In this document: positions 1 through 6,455 of the stretch, piece after piece
How positions within the stretch are numbered: the first letter of the stretch is position 1
How the letters are laid out: every line of letters begins with the position of its first letter
Source of the DNA: Bacteroidales bacterium
GTDB lineage: Bacteria > Bacteroidota > Bacteroidia > Bacteroidales > UBA7960
Direction of reading: 5' to 3'
NCBI GenBank assembly: GCA_007123065.1
Contig: SKSI01000035.1
Location: 1-6,455, forward strand
DNA: 6,455 nt
Notes under the pieces: generated by a model
What the model saw: only the letters and a program-made list of their open reading frames with translations
Told to the model about the DNA's origin: nothing
The model's database searches: none
Made by a program: the position numbers and the translations under genes

Positions 1-1807
1 ACCATTGATAGGTCATGGCGGATCCGTCCGGGTCTGTTGCTGTACAGAAGATGGTTGTGTTGCCTTCTGTCACGACAATGGTATCTGCAGCGGCCAGTGA
101 TTTGATCCGTGGCGGTAAGGTACCGGTATCCTGTCCGTTGTTGAAGTCGATGGTGATGTTATCGGCAAATGTTTTATTTCCCTGAATACTGATCATTGCC
201 GTTTGGGGGATGATCACCGGCATCACCACCCCTTTCGGATCGATGTCAATGGTGGCTGTGCCGTTCAGGTTTTCCGAGATCACTTGTTTGGAAATTACAT
301 CGTAGATCTTGTGTGTGCCCCCGGGCAAGTCCATCTGGACGGTTTTTTCGGTATCGAAAGGGTTAAAATACAGGTAAGTTGGAAATGCTTCCTGTTTATA
401 AAAGTCGGTTTTGAGCAGGTCCAGTTGCAAAACTCCTTCAATATTTGTTTTGTTGATGATGGCGGCGAGAAACCCCACGTGGGATGAGCCGTAAAGCATC
501 AGGTTTGTTTGTGCCCAGCCGCCATCTATTGCATCACCGGTAGCGTAGGGGCTGTATCCGTGTTTCACCTCCCGCAAAGCTTCATAGGCGATATAAGAGT
601 TGGGGTCGTGTATTTCTGCCCAGTCGTGATTGTCTTGCATGTGTCCGGGCATGTAGTCTGGATAGAAAAGACGTGATGCATTGGCCATGTTGAGCACCCA
701 TTTGGCGATGGCGCGGGCAAAGCGATGATCGTAACGTACCATTGGTACCAGTGCTGCGGCCTGCTGGAACCCGTTCATCATGAAGGCATAATCGTTGCCG
801 TTGTCGTTTGCTTCACCGATCAGTCCGTGGCAGTCCAAACCACCCCAGTTGCCGCTGATTGCTCCCCAGCCCCGAAGGGCGCCGCGATCAAAAGTCCAGT
901 TTGCCATTTTTTCAATGTCATAACCTGTGCCAATCTCCGCATTCATGCGGGCGGCGGTATACACGCCGTAAGGCAGCTGCAGCTCATAAGAGGGGTTTTC
1001 AGTCCAGTTGTCCAGAAATTCCATGGACCATTCTGCCGCTTTGAGAAACTTTTTGTCTCCTGTGGTAACATAAGTGTTGTAAAAAATCCATGCCAGGGCG
1101 CCGGCAGCTTCGGGTTGACGCACACCGGAGTCCAGCGGTTCCATTGCAGACATGTTCCAGGCACGGTAATTCATGTATGGAACGGTCCAGGGTGCATCAG
1201 ATGCTCCCATAGCCTTGACGGCGGCCTTCCAGCGGCCGGCCATAGTTGGTAGCTGCTCACCAAAAACGGCTATGTCGGGGTACAGGTATTTCAACTGCAT
1301 GTAAAAAATATTTGGCATGCTTTCGTACCACCAGTCATGGCCCGAGCTGGTTACCGGATGGTTCAGGTAGATGTTTTCCTCCGGCCGTTTGTTGAAATAT
1401 TCCTGTATCATCATCGCCCAGTTTTCATTAAACTGATCCGATTTGTCAATACCGGCAAGTGTTGCACCCACAACAGCCGGGATCACGTTGATCGCCTCTC
1501 CTGAGGTTGGATAATTGGTGCCGATGGCCGTATGCAGGCCAAAGCTGGGATATTCCGGGTAGTTGATCGATTCATTCCTGAAAAAAAGCACAGGTAAAAA
1601 CTGTCCGCTGACGGAAGCATCGAAAACCAATGAGTCGTAGCCCTGAGCCACTTCTTTCCAGGCGCGCATCAGATAAGGTTCAGGAAAGTCTGGCATGCTG
1701 TTGACGCGGGGAATGTCTATCTGCTGACCGGAAAGGTTATCCGGTTGACATATCAGAAAAGACAAAAAAAGGAATGTCCAAATTGATGTTTTACCAGCTT
1801 GTCTCAT
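1..1807 (-). CDS. Secreted alpha/alpha-toroid-like protein of unassigned family with Ig-like C-terminal region (3' end beyond window)
   Basis: Read on the minus strand, the frame starting ATG at 1807 stays open for 602 codons to the window edge, so the gene is partial at its 3' end. Residues 1-27 look like a signal peptide: basic start MRQAGK, hydrophobic core WTFLFLSFLI, likely cleavage after LSG before QQID. C20 is preceded by FLI, a poor lipobox, so a lipoprotein is less likely. Residues 40-450 are rich in Trp, Tyr and helix-like segments, including HDWWYES (157-163), GDKKFLKAAEWSMEFLDNW (250-268), GNWGGLDCHG (319-328), GEANDNGNDY (331-340) and NHDWAEIHDPNSY (393-405). This resembles alpha/alpha-toroid carbohydrate-active enzymes, but I cannot assign a family or catalytic residues. 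Residues 475-535 (from YLYFNPFD) look like a beta-sandwich. Residues 565-602, with VTEGNTTIFCTATDPDG, begin an Ig/PKD-like domain. The next Met is residue 38, after the signal peptide, which supports the chosen start. The gene diverges from the HTCS gene, suggesting a regulated secreted enzyme. The reading frame is near certain, the function is not. Confidence 0.85.
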   Translation of the reverse strand, partial: MRQAGKTSIWTFLFLSFLICQPDNLSGQQIDIPRVNSMPDFPEPYLMRAWKEVAQGYDSLVFDASVSGQFLPVLFFRNESINYPEYPSFGLHTAIGTNYPTSGEAINVIPAVVGATLAGIDKSDQFNENWAMMIQEYFNKRPEENIYLNHPVTSSGHDWWYESMPNIFYMQLKYLYPDIAVFGEQLPTMAGRWKAAVKAMGASDAPWTVPYMNYRAWNMSAMEPLDSGVRQPEAAGALAWIFYNTYVTTGDKKFLKAAEWSMEFLDNWTENPSYELQLPYGVYTAARMNAEIGTGYDIEKMANWTFDRGALRGWGAISGNWGGLDCHGLIGEANDNGNDYAFMMNGFQQAAALVPMVRYDHRFARAIAKWVLNMANASRLFYPDYMPGHMQDNHDWAEIHDPNSYIAYEALREVKHGYSPYATGDAIDGGWAQTNLMLYGSSHVGFLAAIINKTNIEGVLQLDLLKTDFYKQEAFPTYLYFNPFDTEKTVQMDLPGGTHKIYDVISKQVISENLNGTATIDIDPKGVVMPVIIPQTAMISIQGNKTFADNITIDFNNGQDTGTLPPRIKSLAAADTIVVTEGNTTIFCTATDPDGSAMTYQW

Positions 1808-1817
1808 GTTTTTTTTG

Positions 1818-1825
1818 TAAAGATA
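1818..1825 (-). promoter_or_regulatory. Candidate -7 element for the minus-strand secreted-protein gene
   Basis: On the minus strand these bases read TATCTTTA, matching seven of eight positions of the Bacteroidota -7 consensus TAnnTTTG. No TTG-type -33 element stands at the expected distance upstream. The element ends only ten bases before the ATG, so transcription from it would give an almost leaderless message. That makes this call weak; a better promoter could lie further into the intergenic region. Confidence 0.25.
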
Positions 1826-1858
1826 AGTCCGAATTTCGCTTTGTCCTGTACACACGGA

Positions 1859-1959
1859 TTGCAGAAATGTAAACCCTGTTATCCATACTCTGTTTGTTTG
1901 GTTGTTTATCTGCTTTTAAAGAAAATCACAACGGTCTGTAAGGCAATTTTTGCAGCAAT
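1859..1959. repeat. Spaced near-identical 10-mer pair TTGCAG(A/C)AAT
   Basis: TTGCAGAAAT at 1859-1868 recurs as TTGCAGCAAT at 1950-1959, nine of ten bases identical and 91 bp apart, both in the divergent intergenic region. The second copy overlaps a short dyad, GCAGC (1952-1956) and GCTGC (1963-1967) separated by six bases. AraC-type domains often bind paired direct repeats, so these are operator candidates. Short matches of this kind also arise by chance. Confidence 0.2.
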
Positions 1960-1990
1960 CAGGCTGCCCGATCAATATGCTCAGAATTCG

Positions 1991-1998
1991 TATATTTA
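1991..1998 (+). promoter_or_regulatory. Candidate -7 element for the HTCS gene
   Basis: TATATTTA matches seven of eight positions of the Bacteroidota -7 consensus TAnnTTTG. Transcription would begin a few bases downstream, around 2003-2006, leaving a leader of about 20 nt before the ATG at 2026. The nearest upstream TTG (1950-1952) is too far away to be a normal -33 element. The placement agrees with the ATG at 2026 and argues against the TTG at 2002 as start. Confidence 0.4.
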
Positions 1999-2025
1999 CC
2001 ATTGATTAATAAAAAGTCAAAACGG

Positions 2026-5000
2026 ATGCGGAGCTTGTTCTTTACTTTTATAATGATCTCTTTTTTAGTGAATGATGCTTTTGCTATTGAAGGACCAAAG
2101 TGGCGATCGGTAGTAATTACTAACGAGCAGGGGCTTTCGAATAGTGCCGTAAACAGCATTTTCAGGGATTCACGTGGTTTTATGTGGTTTGGTACCTGGG
2201 ATGGACTGAACAGGTATGATGGAAAAAACATCAAGACTTTTTATCCTGATATTTATGATGACACCGCCATCAGCAACAATATCATCAGGAAAATGCTGGA
2301 AGATGAGTCCGGCCATCTTTGGGTGGTGACGGAGCGTGGATTAAACAGATATTCACACGATCAGGAGGGCTTTTTAACTTGGTTTACCGAACATCCGGAA
2401 CTCTCATTAAGAGAGCATAGCCTGAAAGCAAGTATCGGGCATGATGGCCAGATCTGGGTCAAGGCACATGGTTTGGGTCTTTTTAGATATAGACCTGATA
2501 AAGAGGATTTTAAACAAATTTCCGTGCCTTGTCTTGAAGACAAGAGCATGACAGAGATCAGTGATTTTTTTGTTTTCAAACAGGATTTGTATCTGTTGGA
2601 TGGAGACTCTCTGTTTGTCATTGACCATCAGTTGTCTCAAAAAACGAAAAGTTATGCCCTGCCTCAAATACATCACAGACTGAATGATGTGGCAGTGGAT
2701 CACAATTGGTTTTTTTCCTATCAGGATATACCATATCTTATGCTTGCTTTGAGAGAGGGCGGGATGTTTATCCTTGACCTTGAGAGCCATGATGTACATA
2801 CCCTGATGCTGGGCAATGCCGATTTTCGGTTTACAGCTTTTTCAATTTCTGCTGATTCCGGACATTTTTGGCTTGGTACTGATGATGGCAATGTTCTGAC
2901 GATGCATCCCGAAGAAGGTTTTAAAACGCGATCGGTGCTTGAACTGCTTCCTGAGTTGGCCGGTAAAAAGGTGAAAATTTGGTCCATTAAGGAAACTCCT
3001 GATGACCTTTTATGGATAGGTACCGATGGAGAGGGCGTGTTCAGAAGCATCTTAAAGCCGAAGCCGTTTTTTCAGATTGGCAGGGGTGATGCCATTGACC
3101 GCCAGCTCAATCATCAGATTGTCCGGGCAATATATGAAGATGCACAAGGAAACCTCTGGGTGGGAACCAGGGGAAACGGTCTGAACTTTATTCCTCAAAA
3201 AAAAGGCCATACGGTTTATTTTAACACTTCTAACGGTTTGACAAACAATGCAGTGCTTGCTCTGGCAGAGGATCATGATGGCCTTTTGTGGATTGGCCAT
3301 GATGGCACGGGAATCGACGTGTTGGAGCTGTCAACCGGTGATTTTTTTCATTTCCCTGATGATTTGCAGGGTGCGGAACACCTTGAATTTGGCTCTGTAT
3401 ATGACATTTTTGTTGATACTTTTGGTCAGGTGTGGTTGGGTACCAGTGGTTATGGAGTAATCGGACTGTCTGTAAAGCTTGAGAACGGCCGTTTTGTTTT
3501 GCACGATTGTGAACATATTCATGGGAAAGGCCCTGGCACAGGTCTGGGCAGCAATGTGGTATATGCCATCGTGGAAGAAGTACCTAATATTCTTTGGCTT
3601 GGCACCCGTGGGGCTGGTGTTTACAGACTGAATATCCTGACCGGTACATTGGAAAATATCGACATGCAGGGAGGGAAAGAAACAGGTCTGATCGACAATG
3701 ATGTATTGAGTTTACACATGGGAGCTGACGGATACCTTTGGGTAGGTACAAGCGGAGGACTGAATCGTATCAATTTGAACTTTATACCTTATGAGATCAA
3801 ACATTTTACGATGCGTAACGGATTGCCAAACAATACGATTCATGCCATTCTGGAGGATCTGCGAGGGAATATGTGGCTAAGCACAAACAAAGGTTTAAGT
3901 AAACTTGACAGAACTCAGAACAACTTTAACAGCTTTAACAGTGAAGACGGGCTACAAGGCAACGAATATGCCGATGGGGCTGCTTGTTACGGACAATATA
4001 GCAACCGGTTTTATTTTGGTGGAATCAACGGTCTTGATTGGTTTTACCCTGAGGATATACATATATCAGAAAGGCAACCGGAACTTATGTTTACAGGATT
4101 CAGGCTATACAACCACCTGGTGCTTCCCGGCGACTCCACCCATATCTTAACCAAAAATATCAACGAACTGGATGAGGTTGTACTCAAACATAACCAAAAC
4201 TTTTTCACGATAGAGTTTACCACTCTCAATTTTATAAATCCGGACAAAAGCCATTTTCAATACAAACTGGAAAACTTTAATGCAGACTGGGTCTTTGCCG
4301 GCAATCAGCGTGAAGCAAACTTTACGAATGTGCCGGACGGAAAATACCGCTTGCTTGTTCGTGCCACCAACGAGGATGGTATTTGGTCTGAGGAAGAACG
4401 GGCCATAAGCATCATTATTACACCGCCATTTTGGAAAACCTGGCCGGCTTTCTTTCTTTACGCATTGATACTGGGGTTGGTTATTTATGCAATATACAGA
4501 TACCAAACAAGCAGAATAAGAAGAAATCAAGAGCGTGCCATCGATAAGTTGCAACAGCAAAAGGAGAAAGAGCTTAACCAATATAAACTGCAGTTTTTTA
4601 CAAATCTTGCCCATGAGTTCGGCACCCCGTTGACTTTGATTTTTGCCTCGGCGGGTAGCTTGCTGAGCCCGACCCGGAATCCGGAAGAGTCCAAGAGCCT
4701 GATCAAAACAATTTATCAGAATTCCAGAAGGATGCAAAAACTGATACAGGAGCTGCTGGAATTTCGAAAAATAGATACAGGAAGAGAAACGGTTAAACCC
4801 CGTAAGCTTGAACTCGTTCAATCGCTTAATAATATTGTACAGGCGTTTTCCCATTTTGCCCAGGAACATGAACTTGAGATCATTTTTGAACCCGATGAAG
4901 ATGAAGTCTGGCTTATGCTCGACAGCAGCAAGCTTGAAAAGATCATGCTGAACCTTTTGAGCAATGCCATCAAGTTTACCCCCTCCGGCGGCATCATCAA

Positions 5001-6168
5001 AGTTATATTAATGACAACAGATAACCGCATTGTTATTGATGTATCCGATACAGGCACAGGTATCTCTGTAGATACCTTGCCGTATGTGTTTGACAGTTAT
5101 TATCAGAGAGCTCCAAAAGTGAAAAAGAGCACGGGGCATTTCCAGGGTATTGGAATAGGCCTCGCATATACCAAGAGTCTTGTAGAGCTGTTGAATGGCG
5201 ATATATCTGTTGAGAGCAAACCAGATCATGGCAGCAGGTTCCGTATTAATTTGCCATGGGAGAGGGTTGAGCCCGAGTCCGATGAGAGCATTACGGGGCA
5301 TGTAGTGTCCGGCACCACATTGATGAAAAACCTGGCTGATGAATTTGCTGACAGCAAACAGGCACATTCCGGAAAGGGTCATGTGAAACCGGCGCTCTGG
5401 ACCACCCCAAAAAAGTATAAAGTTCTTGTGGCTGAGGATGACCCGGAATTGTCAGGATTGTTGTTGAAGCTCTTGTCGGAACAATATGATGTTACTGTTG
5501 TACATAACGGAAAACAGGCACTTGAAGTGATTGGCAACAAAAGGATCGATCTTGTTGTAAGCGATATCGTTATGCCTGAAACTGACGGACTTGAGCTTTG
5601 TCAGGCAATCAGGTCAGACCCTGTTACCAGCCATATCCCGATTATTCTGCTCACCGCTAAATCTGAAATGGAGAACCGGATCGAAGGGTTAGAGATGGGC
5701 GCAGACTCCTACATTCCCAAGCCGTTTCATCCAAAACACCTTTTTGTGCGGATTGAAAGACTTCTGAAAATGCGGGAGCAATTGACCGAATCCTTTAAAG
5801 CAAATTTTGGCACACCCGCTTACAAACTGAAGCAAGATTACCCACCTCGCGATCAGGTGCTTCTTGAGAAATGTGTCAGCTATATCGAAGCCAACTGCGC
5901 TGATGAGCATCTTGATGCAGATAAACTTGCTGAACACCTTGCTTTTAGCAAACCTCAGCTGTATAGAAAAATTAAAGCACTTACCGGCCTGACGCCTCAC
6001 GGACTGATTAAAAATTTCAGACTTAAAAAAGCACGGCAGATGATCGCCGAAGGCAAATATGCCATATCAGACATTATTTATATGACAGGTTTTAACAACA
6101 GAACGTATTTTTACCGATCCTATAAAGAGGCTTTTGGAGAAACACCCGGTGTTTTGCATAAGCACTAA
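2026..6168 (+). CDS. Hybrid two-component system sensor kinase/response regulator (HTCS), AraC-type output
   Basis: One-protein signalling system of 1380 residues, expected in the inner membrane with a periplasmic sensor and cytoplasmic kinase and DNA-binding parts. Residues 1-20 are a signal peptide ending NDAFA. Residues 23-676 hold 14 propeller-blade repeats, mostly with a WxGT-type motif (first Trp W54), read as two seven-bladed propellers with the junction near 355. A Y_Y_Y domain lies near 700-795 and a single membrane helix near 808-828. A coiled coil leads to the H-box FFTNLAHEFGTPLTLI with phospho-acceptor H863. The ATPase shows N-box N980, DTGTG from D1008 and glycines G1041, G1043 and G1045. 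The receiver (about 1130-1245) has D1138/D1139, phospho-acceptor D1180, T1210 and K1232. An AraC-type HTH occupies about 1275-1380. Family knowledge: HTCS proteins sense oligosaccharides and induce neighbouring glycan-use genes. Residue 866 is Gly where Arg is usual. The ATG at 2026 is preferred over an in-frame TTG at 2002, because it begins directly at the signal peptide. The ligand is not readable from the sequence. Confidence 0.96.
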   Translation: MRSLFFTFIMISFLVNDAFAIEGPKWRSVVITNEQGLSNSAVNSIFRDSRGFMWFGTWDGLNRYDGKNIKTFYPDIYDDTAISNNIIRKMLEDESGHLWVVTERGLNRYSHDQEGFLTWFTEHPELSLREHSLKASIGHDGQIWVKAHGLGLFRYRPDKEDFKQISVPCLEDKSMTEISDFFVFKQDLYLLDGDSLFVIDHQLSQKTKSYALPQIHHRLNDVAVDHNWFFSYQDIPYLMLALREGGMFILDLESHDVHTLMLGNADFRFTAFSISADSGHFWLGTDDGNVLTMHPEEGFKTRSVLELLPELAGKKVKIWSIKETPDDLLWIGTDGEGVFRSILKPKPFFQIGRGDAIDRQLNHQIVRAIYEDAQGNLWVGTRGNGLNFIPQKKGHTVYFNTSNGLTNNAVLALAEDHDGLLWIGHDGTGIDVLELSTGDFFHFPDDLQGAEHLEFGSVYDIFVDTFGQVWLGTSGYGVIGLSVKLENGRFVLHDCEHIHGKGPGTGLGSNVVYAIVEEVPNILWLGTRGAGVYRLNILTGTLENIDMQGGKETGLIDNDVLSLHMGADGYLWVGTSGGLNRINLNFIPYEIKHFTMRNGLPNNTIHAILEDLRGNMWLSTNKGLSKLDRTQNNFNSFNSEDGLQGNEYADGAACYGQYSNRFYFGGINGLDWFYPEDIHISERQPELMFTGFRLYNHLVLPGDSTHILTKNINELDEVVLKHNQNFFTIEFTTLNFINPDKSHFQYKLENFNADWVFAGNQREANFTNVPDGKYRLLVRATNEDGIWSEEERAISIIITPPFWKTWPAFFLYALILGLVIYAIYRYQTSRIRRNQERAIDKLQQQKEKELNQYKLQFFTNLAHEFGTPLTLIFASAGSLLSPTRNPEESKSLIKTIYQNSRRMQKLIQELLEFRKIDTGRETVKPRKLELVQSLNNIVQAFSHFAQEHELEIIFEPDEDEVWLMLDSSKLEKIMLNLLSNAIKFTPSGGIIKVILMTTDNRIVIDVSDTGTGISVDTLPYVFDSYYQRAPKVKKSTGHFQGIGIGLAYTKSLVELLNGDISVESKPDHGSRFRINLPWERVEPESDESITGHVVSGTTLMKNLADEFADSKQAHSGKGHVKPALWTTPKKYKVLVAEDDPELSGLLLKLLSEQYDVTVVHNGKQALEVIGNKRIDLVVSDIVMPETDGLELCQAIRSDPVTSHIPIILLTAKSEMENRIEGLEMGADSYIPKPFHPKHLFVRIERLLKMREQLTESFKANFGTPAYKLKQDYPPRDQVLLEKCVSYIEANCADEHLDADKLAEHLAFSKPQLYRKIKALTGLTPHGLIKNFRLKKARQMIAEGKYAISDIIYMTGFNNRTYFYRSYKEAFGETPGVLHKH

Positions 6169-6177
6169 TGTGTGATG

Positions 6178-6210
6178 TTTTTTTGTAACGAAAAAGATTT
6201 TATTATTTTT
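6178..6210 (+). terminator. Weak AT-rich hairpin after the HTCS gene, possible terminator
   Basis: Bases 6179-6185 can pair with 6189-6195 around a TAA loop, giving a seven-pair stem made almost wholly of A-T pairs with one G-T wobble. A T-rich tract (6198-6210) follows. It lies ten bases past the HTCS stop codon. The stem lacks the G-C pairs of a good intrinsic terminator, so this is tentative. Confidence 0.2.
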
Positions 6211-6211
6211 A
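6182..6211 (+). promoter_or_regulatory. Candidate promoter for the PLP-enzyme gene
   Basis: TTTG at 6182-6185 followed after 18 bases by TATTTTTA at 6204-6211 resembles a Bacteroidota -33/-7 pair (TTTG and TAnnTTTG), with the last -7 base A instead of G. It would give a leader of about 70 nt. This leader is A/C-rich, holds three AACCAA copies (6252-6257, 6257-6262, 6271-6276) and has no Shine-Dalgarno sequence. The region is AT-rich, so a chance match is quite possible. Confidence 0.3.
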
Positions 6212-6289
6212 TCCCATCAATTTTTCTCATCAAAAGATATAATATTCAAATAACCAAACCAATACTCATTAACCAATAATACAACATTT

Positions 6290-6455
6290 ATGGAACCTAA
6301 AGGATTGGATTACTACAAGCAAGCAGGGAAACGGGCCATGCAGTGGCATGCCGAACACATCAAAAAAATGAAGCAGTGCCGCTTTGATACCATTGCCGTG
6401 CACGGTATCTATTCCATGCAGGAAGCACTCGACTTTAACCAGGGATCGATCATTG
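6290..6455 (+). CDS. Probable Cys/Met-metabolism PLP-dependent enzyme, N-terminal part (3' end beyond window)
   Basis: An ATG at 6290 opens a frame of 55 complete codons that runs to the right edge. It begins MEPKGLDYYKQAGKRAMQWH and continues with RFDTIAVHGIYSMQEALDF and NQGSII. The segment DTIAVHGIYS followed by a QGSI stretch resembles the N-terminus of cystathionine gamma-synthase/methionine gamma-lyase-type enzymes. These cytoplasmic PLP enzymes act in sulfur amino-acid metabolism. The PLP-binding lysine and cofactor-contacting residues lie beyond the window, so the reaction cannot be decided between synthase, sulfhydrylase and lyase. The gene is co-directional with the HTCS gene, 121 bp downstream, and probably transcribed separately. 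It has no evident link to glycan use. Codon pattern and clear amphipathic protein sequence support a real gene; the family call rests on a short fragment. Confidence 0.75.
   Translation, partial: MEPKGLDYYKQAGKRAMQWHAEHIKKMKQCRFDTIAVHGIYSMQEALDFNQGSII

Larger units (their letters stand above)
1808..2025. promoter_or_regulatory. Divergent intergenic regulatory region
   Basis: This 218-bp gap separates the starts of the secreted-protein gene and the HTCS gene and must carry both promoters. It is T-rich on the plus strand, with a TG-rich run TGTTTGTTTGGTTGTTT at 1890-1906, and contains no convincing ORF. If the HTCS controls the divergent gene, its AraC-type domain would be expected to bind here. 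The position supports this role; no operator can be proven by eye. Confidence 0.6.

Noticed and set aside
203..487. Plus-strand 94-codon open frame starting with a His-rich stretch
   Set aside because: Also antisense and in register with the secreted-protein gene. The His run is the complement of ATG/GTG-type codons in the real frame (VVMPVIIP), not a metal-binding protein.
725..1252. Plus-strand 175-codon open frame
   Set aside because: It lies wholly antisense to the secreted-protein gene with codons in exact register on the opposite strand. It is Cys/His-rich with no domain-like pattern and is a by-product of the codon use of the real gene in a GC-rich stretch.
1735..1760. Lipoprotein signal at C20 of the secreted protein
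   Set aside because: The residues before the cysteine are FLI; a lipobox needs a small residue (Gly, Ala or Ser) just before it. A signal peptidase I site after LSG fits better.
1799..2005. Plus-strand 68-codon frame across the intergenic region
   Set aside because: It overlaps the start of the minus-strand gene, spans both candidate promoters, and has a Cys/Leu-rich translation with no recognisable pattern.
4147..4869. Minus-strand 240-codon open frame
   Set aside because: It mirrors HTCS codons through the Y_Y_Y, membrane and H-box regions, which are unmistakable on the plus strand. Its translation shows no coherent domain.
6215..6233. Direct repeat CATCAA (6215-6220 and 6228-6233)
   Set aside because: A six-base repeat in an AT-rich spacer is expected by chance and no further copies follow, so it is not a CRISPR, attachment site or clear operator.
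1..6455. Search for tRNA/rRNA genes, CRISPR arrays, insertion sequences and transposon ends
   Set aside because: No cloverleaf-like sequences, regular spaced repeats, terminal inverted repeats or transposase-like frames were seen on either strand.

Overview
The window looks like a piece of a Bacteroidota chromosome. Three things point there. A 1380-residue hybrid two-component sensor/regulator (HTCS) has the architecture typical of that phylum. The translation starts lack Shine-Dalgarno sequences and sit behind A-rich leaders. Candidate -7 promoter elements resemble the Bacteroidota TAnnTTTG consensus. No genus can be named from the sequence alone.

Layout. Positions 1-1807 (minus strand) hold the first 602 codons of a secreted protein whose 3' end lies beyond the left edge. 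It has a signal peptide, a long Trp/Tyr-rich helical region resembling an alpha/alpha-toroid enzyme, a beta-sandwich-like segment and the start of an Ig/PKD-like domain. I do not recognise its family. Positions 1808-2025 are a 218-bp divergent intergenic region with candidate promoters for both flanking genes and a few weak repeats. Positions 2026-6168 (plus strand) are the HTCS gene: signal peptide, 14 propeller blades, Y_Y_Y domain, one membrane helix, histidine kinase, receiver and AraC-type DNA-binding domain. Positions 6169-6289 are an AT-rich spacer. Positions 6290-6455 are the first 55 codons of a probable Cys/Met-metabolism PLP-dependent enzyme, cut by the right edge.

How the genes may work together. 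HTCS proteins are known to bind glycan-derived ligands in the periplasm and to activate neighbouring polysaccharide-utilisation genes. The divergent, secreted, enzyme-like gene is therefore the natural candidate target: the sensor would detect a breakdown product and induce the secreted protein. This is inference; no SusC/SusD pair or recognised glycosidase lies inside the window. The PLP enzyme is probably an unrelated housekeeping gene with its own promoter. The points most worth a second look are the unassigned secreted protein and the Arg-to-Gly change next to the phospho-accepting histidine of the HTCS (HEFGTP instead of HEFRTP).
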